A stretch of DNA of 64,000 bases from Peribacillus frigoritolerans (GCA_030562215.1 JAUPFL010000001.1:2220501-2284500), one strand, 5' to 3'. Positions 38,947 to 50,583 are shown, counted from the stretch's first letter. The notes: generated by a model from the sequence alone, not told the origin. Program-made: numbers and translations.

Positions 38947-39510
38947 ATGAAGGAAAACAATCAGGGAATCATCGAGGAATATGAAATCACGCCACATACA
39001 CTAATGGTTTCGCCAATCAATTACGGCAGTAAAATATATGCCCGTATCGTTGAAATGGAGGACGAGTTCATCTCCCCGTTTAAACCTATGGAAATAATTA
39101 AGAGAAGCTGCGAGTTCTTCGGATCAAGTTATGAAGGACGCAAGCAAGGCACGAAACAGCTCATAAACATCACGCATAAAGCACCGATCGCGATTGATCC
39201 GACCAGTTCGATATTCTTCTTTCCAACTACATCTCCGTTGCGTCCTCAATGCATCTGGTTATCACATGAGCATGTGGTATCCTATGATCGCCTGGATTCC
39301 AAACATACAACCATCACATTCAGGAATAGACAAACCATCGATATAGCGGTATCATGCAGCTCTTTCGAAAACCAGCTGCACCGGACATCTTTTTTAAAAA
39401 CGAAATTAATCCAGAGGATTGAGGAAACAAAGAGGAAATCCTTTTATCTGTTCACTGATGCTAATGGAGCCAAGGCTTCAGAAGTAATCTCAAAGTATAT
39501 ACCTCGATAA
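38947..39510 (+). CDS. comK: Competence transcription factor ComK
   Basis: A 187-residue master activator of DNA-uptake genes. Blocks recognised are YEITPHTLMVSPINYGSKIY, FEPMEIIKRSC-like (FKPMEIIKRSCEFFGSSYEG), PIAIDPTSSIFFFPTTSP and WLSHEHVVSY. The gene is intact with no frame break. It starts at 38947, behind GAAGAGGTGG. The long leader (nearly 300 bases from yhzC) is AT-rich and contains AT-box-like repeats, fitting auto-activation. Whether the strain is naturally competent cannot be judged. Confidence 0.94.
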   Translation: MKENNQGIIEEYEITPHTLMVSPINYGSKIYARIVEMEDEFISPFKPMEIIKRSCEFFGSSYEGRKQGTKQLINITHKAPIAIDPTSSIFFFPTTSPLRPQCIWLSHEHVVSYDRLDSKHTTITFRNRQTIDIAVSCSSFENQLHRTSFLKTKLIQRIEETKRKSFYLFTDANGAKASEVISKYIPR

Positions 39511-39600
39511 GAGGGGGTTCAGGGAAAAATCATAGAAGAATGCAAACGCCGAATCATTCAAAATTAAGCAAGCCCTTCTTATTAAAGAAGGGCCCTGGAA

Positions 39601-39699
39601 TTAATCTTCAAATAATTCATCCATTAAATCGTCAATTTCTTTTCTTAATTTTTCAGTGCCTCCCTTTTGGCTACGAATTAAACCATGCAAATAAAACAT
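39601..39699 (-). CDS. Possible 32-residue ORF downstream of comK
   Basis: Minus-strand ATG 39699 encodes a highly charged peptide ending KLRKEIDDLMDELFED. The composition looks protein-like, but the start lies inside a hairpin and has no ribosome site; GGGAGG sits inside the frame instead. A shorter product would need a non-standard start. Confidence 0.25.
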   Translation of the reverse strand: MFYLHGLIRSQKGGTEKLRKEIDDLMDELFED

Positions 39700-39710
39700 T
39701 GCATGGTTTT
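39680..39710 (+). terminator. Distal terminator downstream of comK
   Basis: AAACCATGCAA with TTGCATGGTTT, then TTTCT. Confidence 0.65.
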
Positions 39711-39720
39711 TCTAAGAAAT

Positions 39721-40117
39721 AAAGGTTGGGAAAATTTTTACGATCAAAACATGGGGTATAAGTTTCCTTAACGTTTGACTCCTTGATACATAATATATTA
39801 GACAATAGACCGACGATGCATCTTTTGTTCAGTGTTTCACAAACTGTTCGAAAAAGGTTATTACTTTTCTGGAACTCTTTTGTTTTATACGTTTTATATT
39901 AAGAAATCGCTACTAGTAGATAATACTAGGTATGGATATTCAATTAACATCTTTTTCAATAACGTTGTACTGACACTAAAATGATAGTGTTGACGTATAG
40001 TTATAATAGATGAATGGAAATTAAATTGTCGATTAATAATGAACAAACGGGCCCGACCTATTAATCGTTAAGGACTGTTCCTTGAAAAAGTGTTGCCCTG
40101 ATCAGTAAGCAGTAATT
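39721..40117. other. AT-rich gene-free stretch
   Basis: I see no coding frame with a ribosome site here. TATAAT-like hexamers occur (around 40003) but without a well-placed -35. Confidence 0.5.
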
Positions 40118-40504
40118 GTGCAAACGGCTTATGTAAAACGGCGATTGACAGTCCTCAGTTCCTATAATGGGGAAGAGGAGAGTATACCAGAAGGATACAG
40201 CGTCGAATATGGAGGGATATTCTGCCGTTTAATCATTAAGAACAAAGGCGATGCTATGCATAGAGTGAACTTAATGAAGGATGCCATAACAAGGGAGCTT
40301 GAAGTAATTCAGTTAATTGTAAAAGGTATTTTCCAGAAGAAGAATTATCTATCTGAAATCCATGGCAGACATTTCATCCCACATGGCATAGATCAATCAA
40401 ACAAAGGATATCATGGGCTTTTTAAGCGTCCCTATCGTATTAAAGGCATTTCATTTTTTCGACACAGGGAATTGTTGAAGGCAATCGATCAGGGGAAATC
40501 ATGA
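40118..40504 (+). CDS. Hypothetical protein, unrecognised
   Basis: A 128-codon open frame from GTG 40118; no clear ribosome site precedes it, so it may be a fragment. Composition is plausible for protein (IPEGYSVEYGGIFCRLIIKN, KGISFFRHRELLKAID). The segment ITRELEVIQLIVKG looks like the start of a LuxR-type helix-turn-helix, but the expected recognition helix does not follow in any frame. There is no membrane segment. It could be a decayed gene. Confidence 0.35.
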   Translation: MQTAYVKRRLTVLSSYNGEEESIPEGYSVEYGGIFCRLIIKNKGDAMHRVNLMKDAITRELEVIQLIVKGIFQKKNYLSEIHGRHFIPHGIDQSNKGYHGLFKRPYRIKGISFFRHRELLKAIDQGKS

Positions 40505-41013
40505 ATGCGTGTTACATTCTGCGGCGGATCATGATATTGGTTTACTTTAAGCTCCTTGTTCAAGATAACTGTTTTCCTATCCTTCTCTTCAAGATGATTA
40601 GTGCTCTTGGTTTGATGGGGGCAGAGACAATCATAATGGGTGCGACTCAACCTTTGTAAAGGAGCATGTAAATAACTTTTATTTGAAGAATCTCAAAACT
40701 AAAATGGTTAAGGATATTCAGTATGCACTTGATTACATAGGTTATGCCTTGAGCGAAAAGTAATATTCATAAAGATGAATCCATGGTTTTAACAAGCCGA
40801 TTAAATTATGATTATGGAATATTCAAACAGGTGAATGGAGGTAAGTGAGTCTTATCGGTCTTATCATGAAAGACTCACTTACCTTTATGCCTGGAAGGGC
40901 GGAATGCTTTTTTGTGGTCATACTTTTTACATCCAAGGGATCTGTCCCTTCCCGAAGGATCCAAGCATCCAGCATTCACAGAAACATGTATGGAGGATGC
41001 CTGTACCCGCCCG
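40505..41013. other. Unexplained stretch with hairpin and a startless open frame
   Basis: 40602-40763 is open (ending KMVKDIQYALDYIGYALSEK) but has no start codon in place, suggesting a gene remnant. A 15-bp perfect hairpin occupies 40839-40853 and 40870-40884. Nothing else is recognised. Confidence 0.5.
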
Positions 41014-41388
41014 CTAATTCCTTGAACGGTGGTTTTTTTCGAAAAAGTAATAACATAACAAGTCTTCGGTTTTGTTGCGAAGGCGGGGATTGAAATAATT
41101 ATGATGTTCCTCGTATCCTTTATATAAAAAACAATACATCGTGAAGGATTCATCGCGTTTGATTTCACTAACCTTAATATTCTCTTTGCGCAAATAGCGC
41201 CGTACCTCGGCAAGTTCGTCTTGAACCACTTTTAAAGTATGTTCGACTAGCTCCGAATAGGGCCTTTTTAATTTAAACGGACTAATTTCGATGACCTTGA
41301 GATCCAGGTTTAAGACTGTAATAACCATAGGGAGGTAGATGGCTTTTTCAATCATATTTCGGTCACCTTCTGGAATGCGGGTCATCAT
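41014..41388 (-). CDS. yhjD: YhjD-like protein
   Basis: A 124-residue soluble protein, start MMTRIPEGDRNMIEKAIYLP behind AAAGGGGCGG. The central block SPFKLKRPYSELVEHTLKVV and EEHHNYFNPRLRN resemble B. subtilis YhjD. No catalytic motif is apparent. It is divergent from yhjE, with a LexA-like palindrome between them. Its function is unknown. Confidence 0.75.
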   Translation of the reverse strand: MMTRIPEGDRNMIEKAIYLPMVITVLNLDLKVIEISPFKLKRPYSELVEHTLKVVQDELAEVRRYLRKENIKVSEIKRDESFTMYCFLYKGYEEHHNYFNPRLRNKTEDLLCYYFFEKNHRSRN

Positions 41389-41446
41389 GACCGCCCCTTT
41401 CTAAATAGTACGTTTTCAATAATAATATGTATATTCCGTAAAAACT

Positions 41447-41460
41447 AGAACATTTGTTCT
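41447..41460. promoter_or_regulatory. LexA-like palindrome between yhjD and yhjE
   Basis: AGAACATTTGTTCT is a perfect GAAC-N4-GTTC palindrome, the core of the Bacillus SOS box (CGAAC-N4-GTTCG). It lies 59 bases before yhjD and 216 before yhjE. Confidence 0.45.
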
Positions 41461-41675
41461 GTTTTTTTATCCTAATGTATTTTCAGTGTATATGCAAGCA
41501 ATTTTGATAAATCTAGAAATATTCGTTAACAAGATTATGTTTTCCGGAGATAGGGAAAGTATGAAGATATATGGATAATAATTCTTGCAATTTCAGGGGA
41601 AAGTGATATATCTAAAATAAACAGTTTTTAATAAGTTTATGCTGCTTTGATGGCAGCATGTCGAGGGAGATAATT

Positions 41676-42289
41676 ATGGATTTGGATACTATACGTGAGT
41701 GGTTTACACTTGATCATATATCGGCACTTATTCAGCAATATCGCTCATTCGGTCCAATTCCCGGAATCTTACTGCCGATGCTGGAAGCTTTTTTGCCTTT
41801 TTTGCCCTTAGTGGTGTTCGTGCTTGCCAATGCAACGGCTTTTGGTCTCTGGTGGGGGTTTTTATTTTCTTGGATTGGTGCGGTAGCGGGGTCTTTTTGC
41901 TTTTTTGGATTATTAGAAGATATGGTCAAATGAGGTTTTTCCGATTTTTGCAAAAGCATAAACAGGTGCAGAGGTTGATGGTTTGGGTTGAGAGCCATGG
42001 ATTCGGTCCTTTGTTCATATTGCTCTGCTTCCCTTTTACACCTTCTGCTATCGTTAATATCGTGGCAGGACTTTCAAAAGTCAGTACCCTGCAATATGGA
42101 CTTGCAGTAGTGGGAGGAAAAGCGGTGATGATTTTTACGATCAGTTTCGTGGGTTACGATTTAGTATCCTTAATTCATAAACCGGTGCGAACGGTCATTA
42201 TCGGAATCGTCATCTTCATCCTATGGTATGTGGGGAAAAGATTGGAAGTCCGGTTAAATAGAAGCATGAAGAGAGAAGAAGGGCAATAA
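41676..42289 (+). CDS. yhjE: DedA/TVP38 (SNARE-associated) membrane protein YhjE, one frameshift
   Basis: A VTT-domain membrane protein of about 204 residues. Motifs are FGPIPGILLPMLEAFLPFLP at the first re-entrant region and ESHGFGPLFILLCFPFTPSA in the second; the family is linked to lipid scrambling or undecaprenyl-phosphate handling. ATG 41676 follows CGAGGGAG. One T is missing at GTCTTTTTGC near 41893; the repaired text is GSFLLFWIIRRYGQMRFF. It is followed at 33 bp by sipV. Confidence 0.88.
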
Positions 42290-42322
42290 ATTAATATATA
42301 AATGCAGTAGGGGTTGAACTAG

Positions 42323-42886
42323 ATGGAAAAAACAAACAAGAATTCTTTATCCGATTGGATAAAACCAGCGATGATAGCTTTTGTTATTTACATCTTAATC
42401 CGTACATTTCTCTTTTCAAGCTATGATGTTGAAGGAAAGTCGATGCAGCCGACCCTTGAAGATGGAAATAAACTTGTTGTGAATAAAATCAATTACCAGA
42501 TTCATGATATCAACCGTTTTGACATTATTGTTTTTCATGCGAATTCACAAGAAGATTATGTTAAGCGGGTTATAGGGGTTGCAGGCGACCGTATTCGTTA
42601 TAAAGATGATTGGCTATATGTAAATGGTAAGAAAGTGGATGAGCCTTATCTTGAGAAATTCAAGGAAGGTTTCCCAGGACAGGATTTTACGGGCGATTTT
42701 ACATTAAAAGAATTGACGGACATGACCAAAGTTCCGGAGGGCAAGCTTTTTGTCATGGGTGATAATCGTCTTGAAAGTGCTGACAGCCGTCACTTTGGTT
42801 ATATACCGGTTGAAAATGTTGTTGGTAAAGTGGATGTTCGATATTGGCCGGTCAAGGATTTCAATTTTAAATTTACAGGTGAATGA
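42323..42886 (+). CDS. sipV: Type I signal peptidase (SipV-like)
   Basis: A 187-residue membrane-anchored peptidase that removes signal peptides from exported proteins. One N-terminal membrane segment (AMIAFVIYILIRTFLF) is followed by the catalytic Ser in EGKSMQPTL, the catalytic Lys in YVKRVIGVAGD, and the box GDNRLESADSRHFG. It starts at 42323. Position next to yhjE and upstream of addB matches B. subtilis sipV, hence the symbol; other Sip paralogues are similar. Confidence 0.9.
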   Translation: MEKTNKNSLSDWIKPAMIAFVIYILIRTFLFSSYDVEGKSMQPTLEDGNKLVVNKINYQIHDINRFDIIVFHANSQEDYVKRVIGVAGDRIRYKDDWLYVNGKKVDEPYLEKFKEGFPGQDFTGDFTLKELTDMTKVPEGKLFVMGDNRLESADSRHFGYIPVENVVGKVDVRYWPVKDFNFKFTGE

Positions 42887-42892
42887 TTGTGG

Positions 42893-42922
42893 AAGCCCGA
42901 GAATTATGTGGGCTTTTTCTTT
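42893..42922 (+). terminator. Terminator of sipV
   Basis: AAGCCC with GGGCTT around GAGAATTATGT, then TTTTCTTTT. The stem is short. Confidence 0.6.
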
Positions 42923-43074
42923 TGGGGGAAAAGCGAACGTACGATTGGTGTTTTTTTAAGGGAAACGGTAAAATAATAGAAAGTAAATCTAATTGGAAAC
43001 AGAAACCTAGTCATAAAGACGAAGGTATTTCTGGTATGATGGGTCTAGATATTAAGTTGTAAGGGGAAAAAGAG

Positions 43075-46000
43075 ATGTCACTCCGTTTTTTACTGGGAAG
43101 ATCGGGTGCAGGGAAAACTTCGAATATATTGGACGAAATCCGTTCTAAAATGGCAGAAGATCCCGAAGGAAATCCAATTATCTACCTCGTTCCTGATCAG
43201 ATGACGTTTCTATCTGAATATAAATTAATTAAAACACCAGGCCTTGCCGGAATGATCCGGACACAGGTTTTCAGTTTTAGCAGGCTTGCTTGGCGTGTTC
43301 TTCAGGAAACCGGGGGATGAGCAGGCTGCATTTGGACAGTGTTGGCGTTAATATGTTGATACGGAAAATCATGGATGATAAAAAGGAAGAGTTAAAGATG
43401 TTTCGTCGATCTGCTGATAAGCAGGGGTTCATTGCACAGATGGAGCTAATGCTGGCTGAGTTCAAGCAGTATTGCATCCAACCTGATGACATTCAAAACT
43501 ATATGGCTGAAACCTCGCAGGCCGGCAGCGGCATTCAGGATAAACTGCATGATCTTGAATTGGTCTATCAGGCTTTTGAGGATGAAATGGTCAACAAATA
43601 TTTAGATTCCGAAGATTATTTCACTTTGCTGATCGAAAAAATGTCAGAGTCTTCATATATAAGGAATGCGGATATATATATTGATGGTTTTTATAGCTTG
43701 ACCCCACAAGAATTATTGATTGTGGAAGAAATGATGAAGCTGTGCAGGAGTGTAACGATCTCGCTGACGTTAGATCAGCCCTACAGGCGATATGCTCCGG
43801 ATGATTTGCAATTGTTCAGGCAAACGGGAAATCTTTATCATCACCTTTATCAGGCTGGATTGAGGAATGGCATTCCGATTGCAGAAGACCGAATCTTAAA
43901 AGGAACGGAAAGGTTTGGAAAGAGTCCGGGGCTGAATCATCTGGAAACCTATTTTTCCACGCGTCCTGCACAAACGTTTGAGCAGTCACCTGATGTAACG
44001 ATCGCCCAGGCAGTTAACCGCAGAGCTGAGATTGAAGGAGTTGCCCGGGATATCCTGTCGCTGGTCAGACAGAAACAGCACCGTTTCCGTGATATCGCGA
44101 TTTTAGTCCGTAATGGGGAAGCATACGCTGATATTTTACAAACCGTTTTTCGGGATTATCAAATTCCCTTGTTCGTCGATTCCAAACGGACGATGCTGAA
44201 TCATCCTCTGATAGAACTGATTCGTTCCACTTTGGAGATCATCAATGGCTATTGGCGTTATGAGCCGGTATTTCGTGCAATCAAGACGGAGCTTCTATTT
44301 CCGCTGCAAAAAAACCACGATAGGATGCGTGAACAGGTAGATAAGCTGGAAAACTATGTGCTGGCCCGCGGCATTAAAGGAAGCAGGTGGACGTCCAAAG
44401 ATCGATGGACCTACCGGCGCTTCCGCGGACTGGAACTCGAGGACCGGAACCAAACGGATAAGGAAATGATGCTTGAGCAAGAGTTGAATGAGATGAAGCA
44501 ATTATTTACCGAGCCGATCTTAAAGCTCTCAAAACGGGCTAAAAAGGCTGCTAATGGCAGGGAATTGTGTGAAGCCCTTTATCTATACCTTGAAGAATTG
44601 CATGTGCCGGAAAAATTGGAAAAGCTGAAACTGGAGGCGGAAGAAGCAGGTGATTTGGTATCGGCAAGAGAGCATGAGCAAACATGGAATGCGGTTGTCG
44701 ACCTATTGGACCAATTCGTCGAACTGCTGAGCGGGGAAGAGCTTTCCATGAAACAGTTTGCGGTAATCATTGAAGCTGGTCTGGAATCTCTTGAATTTTC
44801 TTTGGTACCGCCGGCAATTGACCAAGTATTGGTCGCTAATCTAGATTTATCCCGCCTGGATGATGTGAAGACAGCTTTTGTTATCGGCCTGAACGAAGGG
44901 GTTCTGCCTGGGAAAGCTGTATCTGACGGGATATTTTCAGATAGTGATCGTGAGGTGCTGCTGGCTGGTGGACTTGATGTTGCCCCAAGTTCAAAGGTGC
45001 GCCTGCTGGATGAGGAGTTTACAGCATACAAAGCATTCACTACGCCTGCCGAGACCCTTTATTTATCATATCCCCTTGCCGATGAGGAAGGAAAAGCGCT
45101 TTTACCCTCATCCTATTTGAAACGGGTAAGGGACGTATTGCCTAACGTTTCCGAGGTGTATTATATGAACGATCCGTCCGATCTATCTGCTGAGGAACAG
45201 GTGAAGTATGCTGCGAATCATGATGTGGCCCTATCGTACCTGGCTGCACAATTGCAGCTGAAAAAAGGAACTATCCAATCCATCCACTATGGTGGGATGT
45301 ATATAATGCCATTATTGATGATGAAATGGCCAGTCCTTCAGCAACTAAGGTTTTATCGAGCCTTTTTATCAAAATAGGACAAAGAAATTATCTGAGGAAA
45401 CAAGTAAGCAATTATACGGTGAGAGCATTCTTACGAGTGTATCCCGGATGGAAATGTTCAATAGCTGCCCGTTTTCCCATTATGCCGCTCATGGCTTGAA
45501 ATTACGGGAACGGCAGATTTTCCGTTTGGATGCACCTGATATAGGCGAGATGTTCCATGGAGCGTTGAAAATGATTTCCGATTACTTGAAGGAACATGAT
45601 ATTCCTTGGGCTACATTGACCTCGGAACAATGCTTGGAGCTGGCCAGAATTGCTGTGGAGAGACTTGCTCCTAAACTCCAAAATCAGATTTTGTTAAGTA
45701 CGAACCGCCATCACTATTTACGCAGGAAACTGGAACATGTGATTGGACGGGCCTCGATCGTATTAAGTGAACATGCAAAGGTGAGCGGTTTTGCTCCAAT
45801 CGGATTGGAACTTGGATTCGGAAAAAATGGCGAGCTGCCGCCACTTTCTTTCACATTGAAAAACGGTACGAAGATGGAATTGATCGGCCGGATCGACCGT
45901 GTGGATAAAGCGGAAGAAGATGAGGGTGTTTATTTGCGTGTGCTCGATTATAAGTCGAGTGAAAAGGAACTGAACATGAGTGAAGTATATTATGGACTCG

Positions 46001-46568
46001 CGCTGCAAATGTTGACATATCTTGATATCGTCGTCACCCATTCAAAGTCGCTTATTGGAAAAGAAGCGATTCCAGCCGGAGTTTTGTATTTTCATGTGCA
46101 TAATCCCGTTGTCAAATCAAAGGGAATGCTCAGTTTGGATAAAATTGAAGAAGAAATTTATAAAAGTTTTAAAATGAATGGACTTGTACTGGACCATTCA
46201 AATGTCATTCAGATGATGGATACCTCACTTGATATTGAAAATTCTGGTAAGTCGGATATCATTCCAGCTGGATTTAAAAAGGACGGATCGCTCCTGGCAG
46301 CTTCCAAAGTTGCCAGCAGGGAAGAGTTTTCGCTTCTGAATCATCATGTGCGCCGTATTTATCAGGAAGCTGGCAATCGAATGGTCGATGGTGATGTGGA
46401 TATAACACCATACAAATTAAAGGAAAAACGCCGTGTACCTTCTGTTCCTTTAAATCTGTATGCCAATTCGACCAGTCACTTGAGGAAAACCAATTCAGGA
46501 ATTTGGCACAGAAGAAACAAAATGACGTCCTTGAGCTATTAAGGGGAGAGGAGGAGAGAGATGAGTAA
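43075..46568 (+). CDS. addB: ATP-dependent helicase/nuclease subunit B, three frameshifts
   Basis: A subunit of about 1,165 residues of the AddAB (RecBCD-like) end-resection machine. The N-terminal Walker A is FLLGRSGAGKT. The C-terminal nuclease domain has GRIDRVD and VLDYKSSEK, and the iron-sulfur cluster cysteines are in FNSCPFSHYA and the reconstructed PCTFCSFKSVC. Breaks near 43314 (GGGGG), 45291 (a missing T before GGTGGG) and 46422 (A-run) are each cured by one base. With the last repair the stop falls at 46566-46568, overlapping addA. Confidence 0.92.
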
Positions 46569-49500
46569 AACGAAAATTCCTGCCCTGCCAGAAGACGTGA
46601 CTTGGACGGAAGATCAATGGAAGGCGATATGGGCTAAAGATCAGGACATTCTGGTAGCGGCTGCTGCAGGTTCAGGGAAAACAGCGGTACTGGTCAATCG
46701 GATCATTCAAAAAGTCATTTCAGAAAAAGATCCAATCGATGTTGATGAACTGCTCGTGGTTACATTCACCAATGCCTCGGCTGCCGAGATGCGCCATCGG
46801 GTAAGTGAGGCATTAGAAAAAGCGATCAATGATAATCCGCATTCACAGCATTTGCGTAAGCAGTTGAGCTTGATTAATCGTGCTTCTATTTCCACACTCC
46901 ATTCTTTTTGTTTGGAGGTGATCAGGAAGTATTATTATCTTACGGATATCGACCCGGGCTTCCGTATTGCAGATTCTACGGAGATCCAGCTGCTCCGTGA
47001 TGAAGTGATGGAAGAGCTTTTCGAGGAGCAGTATGGCCAAAGTGATAACGAAGAGTTTTTTAATTTGGTTGATGCTTTCACAAGCGATCGAAACGATGAT
47101 GCACTTCAGAATATCGTTCGATCGCTGCATGATTTTTCGCAATCGAATCCAAACCCGGACCGATGGCTCGACGGTGCGGCCAGAATGTATGAGCTGGCAG
47201 ATGATGATGGGATCGATGATCTTTCGTTTATCGATTCATTGAAGTTCGATATTGGTTTACAATTGGATACTGCCAGGGATTTATTGGAACGCTCGCTTGC
47301 GTTGACAAAAGTCCCTGGGGGGCCGGCACCAAGGGCTGAAAACTATTTAGCCGATCTTGCCCTGGTTGCTAAACTTTCGGAAGTGAAGGACCAATCCTGG
47401 AATGCACTTTATGAGGAAATCCAAAACGTGAAATTTGGGACGGCAAAACGCCTTACTGGTGCAGATTTTATTAAGGAAGTTACAGATGAGGCTACCAAGT
47501 ACCGGGATAAGGCCAAGAAGATCATCAAATCGTTACAGGAAGAGTTATTTTCCCGTAAACCGGAAAGCTATCTGCGGGATATAAGGGAGCTTAAGGGTTA
47601 TGTTGATACACTTGTAATGCTTGTTAAACGGTTTGACGAAAGATTCTTTGCTGCAAAAGCAGAAAAAAACTTGGTGGATTTCGCCGATTTAGAACATTAT
47701 TGTCTTCAAATTTTGACAGGGGAAACGGTGGATGGTGAACGAAAACCTTCAGCGGCAGCCATCGAATACAGGAACCAGTTCAAAGAGGTACTCGTAGATG
47801 AATACCAGGACACGAACCTGGTTCAGGAATCAATCTTAAAACTGGTGACGGCTGACGGAGAATATGATGGGAATCTTTTCATGGTAGGCGATGTCAAGCA
47901 GTCCATTTACCGGTTCAGGCTTGCAGAACCGAATCTCTTCCTTGGAAAATACACACGATTTACCCATGACGGTGTTGATTCCGGACTGAAAATTGATTTA
48001 AACCGCAATTTCCGGAGCCGAAAGGAAGTTCTCGATGGGACCAATTTCTTGTTTCAACAGTTGATGGGCATTACAGTCGGTGAGATTGATTATGATGAAG
48101 ATGCCCAATTGAAAAAAGGTGCCCCATATCCCGAAGACGATCCAAACCCGATCGAACTCCATTTAATTGATGGAACAGCCGATCCGGAAGCTCATTCGGA
48201 AATGGAAGGATATGATGGCGGGTTTGAGGCCGAGGAGCTTGAAAAAGCGCAGCTCGAAGCAAGACAGATGGCAAAGCTCATTAAAAAGGCTATAAGCGAA
48301 AAGCAACGGATATATGATACGAAAACCAAAAAGTACCGATCTGCCACTTATCGGGACATGGTCATTCTTCTTCGTTCGATGCCATGGGCACCGCAAATCA
48401 TGGAGGAATTTAAAAAGCAAGGAATTCCAGTATATGCCAATTTGTCTACAGGGTATTTTGAAGCGACCGAAGTGGCCATCATGATTTCCTTATTGAAGGT
48501 GATTGATAATCCGCAACAGGATATCCCATTGGCATCCGTTCTCCGTTCACCCATCGTCGGGTTGGATGAAGAAGAGATGTCAAAGGTGCGTTTATTCCAT
48601 ACAGGAAGCTATTACGAAGCGCTAGCTGATTTTTACAGAAAGAGTGATCCGGAAGAACATCCGGGTCTTTATGAAAAAGCCTCCGCTTTTTATAAAAACT
48701 AGTGAAGTGGCGGAAGCTTGCCAGGCAGGAGGCATTATCAGATCTGATCTGGCTCCTATACCGCGAAACGCAGTTTTATGATTTTGCAGGTGGGATGCCG
48801 GGCGGCAAACAGCGTCAGGCCAATTTACGAGCGCTGTATGACAGGGCAAGGCAATATGAAGCAAGTTCTTTCCGCGGTCTGTTCCGTTTCTTGCGGTTCA
48901 TAGAAAGGATGCAGGAACGTGGAGATGATTTAGGGGCAGCTCGGGCTTTAGGGGAACAGGAAGATGTAGTCCGGCTGATGACGATTCACTCGTCAAAGGG
49001 GCTTGAGTTCCCGATTGTGTTCATTGCCGGTCTTTCCAAGCAATTCAATATGATGGATTTACGCAAGTCCTATTTACTGGATAAGGATTATGGCTTTGCG
49101 GCAAAGTATGTGAATTCCGCATTACGAATAACTTATCCCTCCCTCCCGCAATTGGCTTTTAAGAAAAAAAGCAGCTTGAATTAATTGCCGAGGAGATGCG
49201 TGTCCTCTACGTGGCGCTAACAAGGGCTAAGGAAAAGCTTTATTTGATTGCAAGCATCAATGATGCAGAAAAAACGCGCCAGAACTGGGAAAGTAATGCT
49301 GCCCATGGAGATTGGTTATTAAAGGACTATGTACGGGCAGGTGCAAAAAGTTATCTTGATTGGATTGGTCCCTCCCTTGTCCGACATCGGGATTCTCTTG
49401 GTGCTGCAGGTCTTGGCTCGGAAATGGAGTCGCATCCCTCGAATTGGTCCATTTCCGTCATTCCAAGTGAAGAGCTTGCTGTTCTGGATGAGGAAGAGGC

Positions 49501-50293
49501 ACTGGTTCAAGAGCAAATGCTTGAACATGTCCAGAAATCGGAGAAGGTCGGTATCGTTTCCGAGTTTTATGATGATATCAAGGAACAGCTGGAATGGGAG
49601 TACCCCGAGCATGAGGCGACGGTGTATCGTTCCAAGCAATCCGTTTCTGAATTAAAACGTCAATATGAACTCAAGGACGAGCAAAGCTCCACAGAGCTGT
49701 TGCGTAAATTTAAGCGGCCTATCACGAAGCGGCCGACTTTCATGCAAGAAAAGTCACTGACTCCTGCTGAAAGGGGTACGATTACACATTTAGTCATGCA
49801 GCATATCGATCTATCTAAAGAAATTACCATTCAATCGATTCAGCAACTGATCATTGACTTGATTCAACGTGAGTTGTTGACGGAGGAACAGAAGGAAGCT
49901 GTGGATCCGGAGACGATCGTCGATTTCTTTGACAGTGAAATCGGTCAAAGAATGCAGAGGGCCGAAAGCATTCGCCGTGAAGTGCCATTTACGATGTCGC
50001 TGCCTGCAAAGGAAGCTTACAGCGATTGGACAGCTGGAGATGAAGAAGTCCTTATCCAAGGTGTGATTGATTGTATCTTTGAGGATGAACAAGGTCTTGT
50101 GCTTCTCGATTATAAAACGGATACAATCACCGGCCGTTTTACAAGCGGGTATGAAGGGGCTAAAGGGATTCTTGCCGATCGATACCGGATGCAGCTTCAG
50201 CTTTATACGAGGGCTGTTGAAGGGATAATGAATAAGAAGGTAACCGGCCGTTACTTGTTTTTCTTTGACGGCTCGCATTTATTGGAAGTATAG
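46561..50293 (+). CDS. addA: ATP-dependent helicase/nuclease subunit A, two frameshifts
   Basis: A UvrD-type helicase and RecB-type nuclease of about 1,244 residues. Motifs in order: Walker [27 protein letters not shown] (Ia), [11 protein letters not shown] (Walker B), [13 protein letters not shown] (III), LNRNFRSR (IV), [13 protein letters not shown] (V), [12 protein letters not shown] (VI) and the nuclease motif LLDYKTD near the end. Breaks near 48697 and 49175 are A-runs each lacking one base. It starts at 46561 behind GGAGAGGAGG, overlapping addB. B. subtilis has sbcDC next; here an IS-derived element follows. Confidence 0.94.
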
Positions 50294-50302
50294 GAGAGAA
50301 GG

Positions 50303-50323
50303 AGTGTCCCATTGATGTGGGAC
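50303..50323. terminator. Terminator hairpin of addA, left copy of the target duplication
   Basis: GTCCCA with TGGGAC around TTGATG. The 21 bases recur exactly at 50867-50887. Confidence 0.8.
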
Positions 50324-50373
50324 TTCAGTTTGTAGACAAAAGGGGTTCGGAATTTAAAAAATTCCGAACCCCT

Positions 50374-50583
50374 TTAAAATTGAATGAATGTCAGTTTAAC
50401 TAAGATAACTGGATTAATACTTGGGCGTCCTACCTCTGAATACATAACTATCACCAAGTCATAAATGAAAGTGAAGTCAATGGAAGCCTCCATTTTACGA
50501 ACCAAATGATTCGCCGGAACCAGTTGATCTAAAGTAATTATTTCAAGTTGATCTCGCTGATTAGAATTATGTTTCGAAAGCAT
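50374..50583 (-). pseudogene. IS1182-family transposase N-terminal remnant
   Basis: 69 residues from MLSKHNSNQRDQLEIITLDQ through LVPANHLVRKMEASIDFTFI to VGRPSINPVILVKLTFIQF, the typical beginning of IS1182-type transposases, which are normally about 450 residues. All of the catalytic DDE part is missing. It starts at 50583 behind GAGGTGATGAGG, so the ribosome site is preserved. It cannot be active. Confidence 0.88.

Noticed and set aside
39572..39597. Hairpin right after comK as its terminator
   Set aside because: The GCCCTTCTT stem is good but no T-run follows; the hairpin at 39680 is a better candidate.
40118..40504. LuxR-type regulator, from ITRELEVIQLIVKG
   Set aside because: No recognition helix follows in any of the three frames, even allowing one indel.
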